Virus record (IMG/VR): IMGVR_UViG_3300025009_000407
Span: 1 to 20,389 of that record
DNA: 20,389 nt
From: a virus
Strand: one strand, 5' to 3'
Shown: positions 11,726 through 16,706 of the stretch, piece by piece
Position numbering within the stretch: position 1 is the stretch's first letter
How the letters are laid out: the number at the start of each line of letters is the position of its first letter
Position numbers and translations under genes: made by a program
Notes under the pieces: model-generated
Databases searched by the model: none
Told to the model about the DNA's origin: nothing
What the model saw: the letters and a program-made list of their open reading frames with translations, nothing else

Positions 11726-12255
11726 ACGAATAAAAAACGAGCTTATTGTAGCATTCTTCTACATCCCACAATTTAATCACCACCGCTGAATAAATTGTAC
11801 ACAAATCACAAACGTGTTCCGTGATAACCTACACAGAACACGAAGGAATAATGTGGGAGTTTCACACCTTTTCCTTTTCAGAGTGAATAAACGAAAACAA
11901 ATTTCCTTGATAAACGGAAATTACCATTATGCACTTTGGACGGGTTCTATTGTACAGTTTGGCAATCTGGTTGCATTATATTATCAATTATGATAAGTTA
12001 CCTTCTTACAGACAGGATAAAAATACTATGTAATCGTTCCGAAAATAAGACGGGTTCGCTGTCCTATACAGTTTTGTATAGTTTGTACATTCGTTTTAAC
12101 GCATAAGTGTTATTTAATGGATATTAAAAACACCAATACCTATTCAGATAATAACAATTATAAATAATACTTATGGCTTTGTGTTATGGAGATACCCATT
12201 ATAGACATAATATGTAGTGTTGGGTTTACAGATAGCACAACACTATAAGATTATC
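11726..12255. other. 530-bp AT-rich gap, dense inverted repeats, no protein gene
   Basis: No credible ORF. Notable inverted repeats: CATAAGTGTTATTTA (12102-12116) with TAAATAATACTTATG (12160-12174), 15 pairs with one G-U in plus sense; CTATACA-GTTT-TGTATAG (12064-12081); CGTGTTC (11813-11819) with GAACACG (11836-11842), extending to 11 pairs in minus sense; AATTTCC (11900-11906) with GGAAATT (11916-11922); ACAATTTA (11768-11775) with TAAATTGT (11791-11798); TTATCA-ATTA-TGATAA (11981-11996); TAGTGTT (12215-12221) with AACACTA (12239-12245). Wobble pairs favour plus for some and minus for others, so the sense strand is unclear. It may be a 3' structured part of the HNH transcript, part of a leftward RNA, or AT-rich chance pairing. 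Confidence 0.5.
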
Positions 12256-12259
12256 CTAT

Positions 12260-12555
12260 ATAAAACAAAATCAGCCCCGAACCACTACTGGATGAACCCA
12301 GGTCATAACGCGGTATCAGGACTGATTTTACGCATACCCTTTCGGGTAGCACTCAACCACCGAAGCGATTGAGGGGGTAGGTGTGTCAGGATTTGGCCTT
12401 TGACGACTTTTTCACCTGATTTGTATGCTTGTCGTAGCAACCCGATACCCACTACATTTCTATCATACACAAGTCACTGTATCGTAGTTTCCGGTACGTT
12501 CCTACCGTACTGCACACCAACACATCCTACGTCTCATTCGAGGTGTCAGACGTTC
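12260..12555 (-). ncRNA. candidate structured RNA 2, about 295 nt, leftward
   Basis: The strand is set by pairing. CTCAATCGC-TTCG-GTGGTTGAG (12373-12352) makes nine pairs closed by a UUCG loop, two of them G-U that become mismatches on the plus strand. TACCC-GAAA-GGGTA (12348-12335) has a GNRA loop only on the minus strand. Further helices: CGGTA/TACCG, CGTAG/CTACG, TGTATG/CATACA and the closing helix at 12329-12267. It begins behind the promoter core at 12562-12580 and ends in a terminator-like T stretch near 12260. I do not recognise the class. The phage setting recalls large ornate phage RNAs (GOLLD, ROOL), but no motif match is claimed. Confidence 0.6.
12261..12329 (-). terminator. terminator-like closing helix of RNA 2
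   Basis: In minus sense, AAAATCAGTCC (12329-12319) pairs with GGGCTGATTTT (12277-12267), 11 pairs with one U-G, enclosing a loop with a small CTGG/CCAG hairpin, then TTTTGTTTTATA. The loop of about 41 nt is long for an intrinsic terminator, so it may be both the structural end and a processing or termination site. Confidence 0.5.
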
Positions 12556-12561
12556 AAGAAT

Positions 12562-12580
12562 ATTATAGCATACTTGTCAA
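12562..12580 (-). promoter_or_regulatory. promoter core of RNA 2 (extended -10)
   Basis: On the minus strand, TTGACAAGTATGCTATAAT: TGC-TATAAT is a perfect extended -10 (TATAAT 12562-12567), and a TTGACA lies only 7 nt upstream (12575-12580). The same arrangement recurs at 12747-12765. Seven bases is far too short for a normal -35 spacing, so the TTGACA is either an operator or coincidence within a duplicated element. Confidence 0.55.
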
Positions 12581-12594
12581 TAGATTAATTGCAA

Positions 12595-12618
12595 CCGCCC
12601 CCGATGTTCTGGGAGCGG
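12595..12618 (-). terminator. GC-rich hairpin between the two RNAs
   Basis: In minus sense, CCGCTCCC (12618-12611), an 8-nt loop and GGGGGCGG (12602-12595): eight pairs, one a U-G wobble that would be a mismatch on the plus strand. It follows a T-rich stretch rather than preceding one, so it may be the 3' structure of RNA 1 rather than a classical terminator. Confidence 0.45.
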
Positions 12619-12621
12619 CGC

Positions 12622-12740
12622 AAATAAAAATAATAATTATCAACACTACCTAACCTTTTACGGCTTAACACTAACTTGACAATGGAAGTCTGTGTTATTT
12701 ATTTACTGGGGTTAGGCGCTATACGCCGTGCTGTCCATCT
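12622..12740 (-). ncRNA. candidate structured RNA 1, about 120 nt, with pseudoknot topology
   Basis: Minus sense: ACGGC (12729-12725) pairs with GCCGT (12664-12660). CCTAACC (12716-12710) pairs with GGTTAGG (12655-12649), extendable by a G-U. Between them sits hairpin TAACAC (12697-12692) with GTGTTA (12671-12666), extended by ACTT/AAGT. The order 1-2-hairpin-1'-2' is that of an H-type pseudoknot with an inserted hairpin. A T-rich run (12632-12622) follows. It starts just behind the promoter core at 12747-12765. No ORF and no known class recognised. Confidence 0.55.
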
Positions 12741-12746
12741 AAAATT

Positions 12747-12765
12747 ATTATAGCATAGTTGTCAA
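12747..12765 (-). promoter_or_regulatory. promoter core of RNA 1 (extended -10)
   Basis: On the minus strand, TTGACAACTATGCTATAAT, differing from the element at 12562-12580 at one base. TGC-TATAAT is a perfect extended -10 (12747-12752). A weak TTAAAC about 16 nt upstream may act as -35. Start of RNA is expected near 12740. Confidence 0.55.
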
Positions 12766-12777
12766 TAGGTTTAACCC

Positions 12778-12807
12778 AGAACGCCCGGGTTTTACGCCGA
12801 GCGTTCT
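12778..12807. terminator. possible terminator hairpin after the late operon
   Basis: AGAACGC (12778-12784) and GCGTTCT (12801-12807), seven perfect pairs with a 16-nt GC-rich loop, lie just beyond the stop of the last late gene. There is no clear T-run on the minus strand, so read-through into the RNA genes is possible. Confidence 0.35.
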
Positions 12808-12835
12808 TTCGGAGAGGAGATGAGAGGATGATAGC

Positions 12836-13714
12836 CTAATACCAGCATTCCTGAATTGATACGGTTGGTTGGTAGTCTTCGTAACCAATTGTCATCCATG
12901 CAGAACCAAGCGGTGACGGCGGTAGATTCTTTTGATGTTCCCAGTTCGTCCATTCGTCCGAGTTGTAATGGTTCTTGTAACCTGGTGTTCTGACATGATA
13001 TTGCAACTTCCTGACTACCCTGTTTTCACGGTTCAAGTATATTTGTGGAATCGGCATGACATACGCCTGATGATTATGCCCGTTATGAACCACATCAGCA
13101 TCGACGTAAACCGCCTGTCTATTGGTCTGAATTGCCCCACGCGTAACGGGTGAATTACCACCAGCCCCATGGTTATAATAATATACGATGCTGCCCTTAG
13201 GTGCCGGCTTCTTTTTGTTTTCAATATTACGTTGTAGCATGAACCGCACGAAGCCGTCATATCCACCTGTTTGTATTCTATGGACCTGATTTTGGGATAG
13301 CAGAAAAGCTAATCTATCAAGCAAATCTGTACCAGCGTTCTTACGGGTGGATAGTTCGTGGTTGCCATAACCAAGATATATGATACGGTCTGAATACGGC
13401 TTAAAAAATTCGTAGGCGTCTTCTACAATCGCATCGTAATATCTATCGGTTGCGTATTCAGGCCTGATTTCATCATAGCTTTTGCGTGGATCAAATCTAC
13501 CCTGCATAGCGTCTAATAAATCACCACAAATCAAAATACCAGCGTCATCTTTTATAGTTTCCTTTAAATCTTGTTCTAATCGTTTTCTATCGCAAAACAC
13601 ACTGTCATAATGTATATCTGACATCATAAAAAACTTTTGTTTATATCCGGCATAAGCGTCCGGTAGTTCACACACAATTACAGACCCCAATTTCTTTGTT
13701 GTGAAATTCATCAT
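12836..13714 (-). CDS. calcineurin-like metallophosphoesterase
   Basis: A 292-residue protein with all the hallmark motifs of the two-metal phosphoesterase fold in order: MSDIHYDS (DxH, about residue 32), ICGDLLDA (GDxxD, about 63), LGYGNHELS (GNHE, about 118), YYNHGAGG (about 181) and VVHNGHNHQAYV (GHxH, about 214). It would hydrolyse a phosphodiester or phosphomonoester; the substrate cannot be read from sequence. Phage versions occur in both DNA-processing and late regions. Here it is the last gene of the leftward late cluster. GGGAG sits so close to the ATG at 13714 that the adjacent ATG at 13711 may be preferred. The sequence is intact with no missing metal ligand. Confidence 0.88.
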   Translation of the reverse strand: MMNFTTKKLGSVIVCELPDAYAGYKQKFFMMSDIHYDSVFCDRKRLEQDLKETIKDDAGILICGDLLDAMQGRFDPRKSYDEIRPEYATDRYYDAIVEDAYEFFKPYSDRIIYLGYGNHELSTRKNAGTDLLDRLAFLLSQNQVHRIQTGGYDGFVRFMLQRNIENKKKPAPKGSIVYYYNHGAGGNSPVTRGAIQTNRQAVYVDADVVHNGHNHQAYVMPIPQIYLNRENRVVRKLQYHVRTPGYKNHYNSDEWTNWEHQKNLPPSPLGSAWMTIGYEDYQPTVSIQECWY

Positions 13715-13760
13715 GCTCCCTATTCTATGCTTCGTAAGTTAGGTTAATGCTAATTATTAG

Positions 13761-14708
13761 TTATTCCATGTATCTAACGCCATAATACACAACAGCCGAC
13801 CAGCCGCGTTCGTCACGAACCCAGACTGATACCGGATTGAAAGACTTGATTTCCAATACCTTGACCACTTCCCCGGGGTAACGGGTTGCAATTTCTTTGA
13901 TTGCCGTGCTAGGCGTAGTTCTGACAAAGACGTTTTTTATAACCTTGAGTTTAGGTAATATAACCTCTGTTGTAGGTAGTTCTGGTGTTGGAATGATTTC
14001 ACTGCCACTGAAAACCTTTAATTCATCAAGCGTGCCAGGGAAGTAATTCATATCAAGGTTAAGACTTTCAGCACCGAACGCGATACCGTCACCTTTGCTG
14101 GAATATTGCCAGAACGTCCACTTATCCCACGGGGTCAACCTTGCAAGATTGTATTCCATGTATTCCTGTGTAGAATACGAAGCAATCCACAATGGATAAT
14201 TTTTCCATACGTCCGCTTGTGTACCGTAAGATTCCCAGAAAAACGCCCCTGTGTAGATTATTGGTTTCTTACCTGATAACCGCTCCATTTCAATGACATA
14301 ATTCCAAAGCATATCATAAGCGTTGGCTGGTGGTGGATTCCAGTATTCAAAGTCAATGACGGGTGGTAATTCACCAGGGTCATTCTGAATAACAGACCAT
14401 GCGTATTGTGCTTGTTCCTTTGGCGATACTTCCCAATCTAAAAAGTGGTAAGCTCCACGTAATAAACCAGCCGCCTTTGCTGTTTTCCAGTTGTATAGAA
14501 TATCCTCATCTGTCCATAATCTCTGACTGGATTTTATAAATACAAACTTTGCCCCCATTGCAACCGACTTTGTGAAGTCCATTTGTTGCGCTGTACTATT
14601 GTCATCCTGCCAGCGTGATACATCTAGTCCAAGTGTATAGGTCATTGGCTCCTCCTCTGCAACTACAAACTCATTCATAACAAGTGGTAGATAGACCGTG
14701 TTGGTCAT
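13761..14708 (-). CDS. GH25 endolysin with C-terminal SH3-like domain
   Basis: A muramidase-type endolysin of 315 residues. The GH25 domain (about residues 22-235) shows LGLDVSRWQDD, FVFIKSSQ, RGAYHFLDW, the catalytic VIDFEYW, PIIYTGAFFW, PLWIASY, WTFWQYSSKGDG and LDMNYFPG. The C-terminus (about 255-315: KVIKNVFVRTTPS, WVRDERGWSAVVYYG) fits a bacterial SH3 wall-binding domain. It cleaves host peptidoglycan at lysis. Two starts are credible: 14708, overlapping the upstream gene (ATGA), or 14645, with GAGGAGG 5 nt ahead and the GH25 domain immediately following. The extra 21 residues carry YLPLVMN, reminiscent of Chloroflexota exported proteins. Confidence 0.9.
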   Translation of the reverse strand: MTNTVYLPLVMNEFVVAEEEPMTYTLGLDVSRWQDDNSTAQQMDFTKSVAMGAKFVFIKSSQRLWTDEDILYNWKTAKAAGLLRGAYHFLDWEVSPKEQAQYAWSVIQNDPGELPPVIDFEYWNPPPANAYDMLWNYVIEMERLSGKKPIIYTGAFFWESYGTQADVWKNYPLWIASYSTQEYMEYNLARLTPWDKWTFWQYSSKGDGIAFGAESLNLDMNYFPGTLDELKVFSGSEIIPTPELPTTEVILPKLKVIKNVFVRTTPSTAIKEIATRYPGEVVKVLEIKSFNPVSVWVRDERGWSAVVYYGVRYME

Positions 14709-15082
14709 TTCATCAACTCCAATAATCTGCTAAACTGGAATACAATCTCCTGCCACAGGTTGCGCCCGTTGCGGTATTGCGGCTGGATAGGCTCAAACTT
14801 TACAGGATTACTTGACAGTTCAATCGAACTATCTGGAATTACCGGATTGTTAATGGGTTCAGGTTCTGGATATAACACGGGATATGCAAATACTTGTGGA
14901 TTACAAATATCAGCGTATTCTATATTGCTCGGGTCACATGAATTGAATACCGGATAGCCTATGATTGGCGCTGGATAACCAACGTCCACGGGATAGGTAT
15001 CTTCGCCCTGTACAATCTCCAATCCTGCCATTAGCAGTATCACAACAACACCGATAAATACCATCAACAGTTTTAGCTTCAT
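14705..15082 (-). CDS. membrane-anchored proline-rich protein in the lysis module
   Basis: Starts MKLKLLMVFIGVVVILLMAG, a hydrophobic N-terminal helix (about residues 3-21) preceded by lysines: a signal anchor, or a signal peptide possibly cut after the G in EIVQGED. The exposed remainder is rich in Pro, Tyr and acidic residues (VDVGYPAPIIGYPVF, YPVLYPEPEPINNP) and ends in a short helix. It sits directly upstream of the endolysin with ATGA overlap, and GGAGGAG precedes its ATG. Position suggests a holin-like or envelope-disrupting partner of the endolysin, but one N-terminal helix with a long extracytoplasmic tail is not a standard holin. Unrecognised family. Confidence 0.65.
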   Translation of the reverse strand: MKLKLLMVFIGVVVILLMAGLEIVQGEDTYPVDVGYPAPIIGYPVFNSCDPSNIEYADICNPQVFAYPVLYPEPEPINNPVIPDSSIELSSNPVKFEPIQPQYRNGRNLWQEIVFQFSRLLELMK

Positions 15083-15156
15083 TTCTCCTCCATACTACAA
15101 TCTACCTTGTAAGCATCCGTGACCAGGTATAATTGACAAAACTTGAATCTGTGTAA

Positions 15157-15603
15157 CTAAATTTCATACGAAAACAATCCCGTTATCAATTTTCTACCGC
15201 TTGCCGTCCAGCTTGCGGTTGTTGTCGTAACGCCCTTGATAAAAATAACTGATGTTGCCGCACTTGCTATTTGAAACGTTGACGCCGTTGTGACTTGAGT
15301 TCCATTATCAATTGCAAGGGCTGATGTGATGTAAACCGAATAACTCATAGTAGCGGCGGCTATTGGTAATAATGCGTTAAACGATGTTGAATCTGATGTA
15401 CCATCTAAGCGCAAATGTACGGTGCATAAATTACCAACAACACAATACTTACCAGCGGCTAATGTCGTTGCAGAAAAGCCAGTCGGTGTCGGTGTGTAGG
15501 CTGTCCAGATACCGCCTGTTTGTATTGTTGCCAGTGCGTTTATCTTATATTCCAGCTCGTTGATGGTTTTCATCAATTGGATAGGGTCTAGTTGTCCGCT
15601 CAT
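15157..15603 (-). CDS. tail appendage / fibre-like protein, 148 aa
   Basis: A short helix (QLDPIQLMKTINELEYKINA) is followed by a beta-rich, Thr/Ala/Ser-rich domain: GGIWTAYTPTPTGFSATTLA, KYCVVGNLCTVHLRLDGTSD, FNALLPIAAATMSYSVYI. The pattern of W...Y-x-P-T, then Y-x-x-x-G, then LPxAA recurs in C-terminal domains of siphovirus tail fibre and baseplate proteins. It probably sits at the tail tip and contacts the cell surface. The start overlaps the preceding gene (ATGA). The 74-bp gap downstream holds nothing I recognise apart from the next gene's ribosome site. Confidence 0.6.
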   Translation of the reverse strand: MSGQLDPIQLMKTINELEYKINALATIQTGGIWTAYTPTPTGFSATTLAAGKYCVVGNLCTVHLRLDGTSDSTSFNALLPIAAATMSYSVYITSALAIDNGTQVTTASTFQIASAATSVIFIKGVTTTTASWTASGRKLITGLFSYEI

Positions 15604-16706
15604 ACCTGCTCATCTCCTACAATAAACGCCGTAACGGTATCAACCGTGTTGTCACCATTTTTAGAATAGTTTATTTCATATCCATTGATTCTACAGTCGA
15701 AAGTATAACCAAGATACGTAGACAAAACGCGGTCCCCGTAATTCCAATCACGCCCGTACTTTAACCCCTTCGTTTGTGCTATCTGTCCGGTAAGTGTTAT
15801 TTTGCCTTTATTCTTGTTCAGCAATTCCCGCGCCTCGTTATTTAATCCGGCTTCGGTTGTTACCTGAAAGTTTTGCGAAACAACTTCGCGCCGTGACCAT
15901 ACACTATCATTGATAGCATCACTGGTTGCAGTCCCCACTAATCGCGCCGTCCCTTCACCCTTGCCACCTATATAAGCTGCCGTTTTCTCGTTGGTGTAAT
16001 CGAATGACAATGCCGGATAAACCAGTGTGTTTGCTTCCACGGATAATGTGATTGACTCCCTCAAGTCATTACCGCGCTGATTAGTAAATGTTTTGAATGT
16101 GAACGGTAAAGCCCCGTCATAGACAACATCGAACGTTACCCATGTCCCTTCGTTGCGCGATTGATCTACAAGCGCCTGAACGGTGGATAACACCTGTTGT
16201 CTCGAGAATGCCTTAGTAACAGTACCACCAGCCCCGTCATCACCGTCAATGGTGAAATAAGTCGCTGCCAGATTGCGGGATGTATCTACCGCGTCACTAA
16301 CAAAGTTTTCATCAATAATCTCTTTTATCACATCACACGCAACGCCCGACTTAGTAGCCTGTGACGAATCAGCGTCATACTCTACTTCGCGCCCGTCAAG
16401 GATGTAATTGCTATCAAGGGCGTACAGGTATATCATATCCTTGCCTTCACTGTCACGGTAGAAGTCCCAACGTCTTAGAAAGTAACCCGTTTCACCGTCC
16501 AGTGTAATCGAACCGTCCCCATTATCGCGCCAAATCTCGACAATCATATCCTTGCTGAAATCGTTCGGTGTCAGCGTTTGCGGTATCACAATCTCACAAG
16601 GCATGATTGCCCTGTCAAATCTTCCAGCCCGTAAGCTGTTGAACTGTGTCAGGCGTTTTATTTCAAGCCCATTATCTGTTTTGATAACTACCTGATATTT
16701 ACTCAT
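15600..16706 (-). CDS. siphovirus Gp37-like tail hub protein
   Basis: This 368-residue protein resembles the siphovirus ReqiPepy6 Gp37-like family: an N-terminal strand-rich region (MSKYQVVIKTDNGLEIKRLT, RFDRAIMPCEIVIPQ), ETGYFLRRWDFYRDSEGKDM, LYALDSNYILDGREVEYDAD, and a later FTNQRGNDLRESITLSVEAN and YDRVLSTYLGY-like region (GDRVLSTYLGYTFDCRINGY). Such proteins occupy the place of the Tal/gp27-type hub between the distal tail ring and the fibres. It follows the Dit-like gene, overlapping it by 8 bp, the usual order TMP, Dit, hub. No lytic domain is attached. Confidence 0.75.
   Translation of the reverse strand: MSKYQVVIKTDNGLEIKRLTQFNSLRAGRFDRAIMPCEIVIPQTLTPNDFSKDMIVEIWRDNGDGSITLDGETGYFLRRWDFYRDSEGKDMIYLYALDSNYILDGREVEYDADSSQATKSGVACDVIKEIIDENFVSDAVDTSRNLAATYFTIDGDDGAGGTVTKAFSRQQVLSTVQALVDQSRNEGTWVTFDVVYDGALPFTFKTFTNQRGNDLRESITLSVEANTLVYPALSFDYTNEKTAAYIGGKGEGTARLVGTATSDAINDSVWSRREVVSQNFQVTTEAGLNNEARELLNKNKGKITLTGQIAQTKGLKYGRDWNYGDRVLSTYLGYTFDCRINGYEINYSKNGDNTVDTVTAFIVGDEQV

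Noticed and set aside
12275-12300. GGTTCGGGGC and GGTTCATCC on the minus strand as tRNA T-arms
   Set aside because: No matching acceptor, D or anticodon arms could be built around them.
12400-12588. Plus-strand ORF of 62 codons in the large gap
   Set aside because: Low-complexity Ser/Thr/Pro/His-rich product, no ribosome site, and it runs antisense through the well-paired candidate RNA 2.
11162-12740. A HEARO/OMEGA-type RNA-guided nuclease system
   Set aside because: The HNH protein is small, with zinc fingers and no RuvC-like part, and the right-hand RNAs run on the opposite strand, unlike HEARO next to IsrB/IscB.
10974-12835. A group I or group II intron encoding the HNH protein
   Set aside because: No interrupted exon on either side and no recognisable domain V or group I core; the flanking genes are convergent and intact.
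15083-15156. A late promoter between the fibre-like and proline-rich genes
   Set aside because: No pair of -35 and -10 boxes with acceptable spacing on the minus strand.
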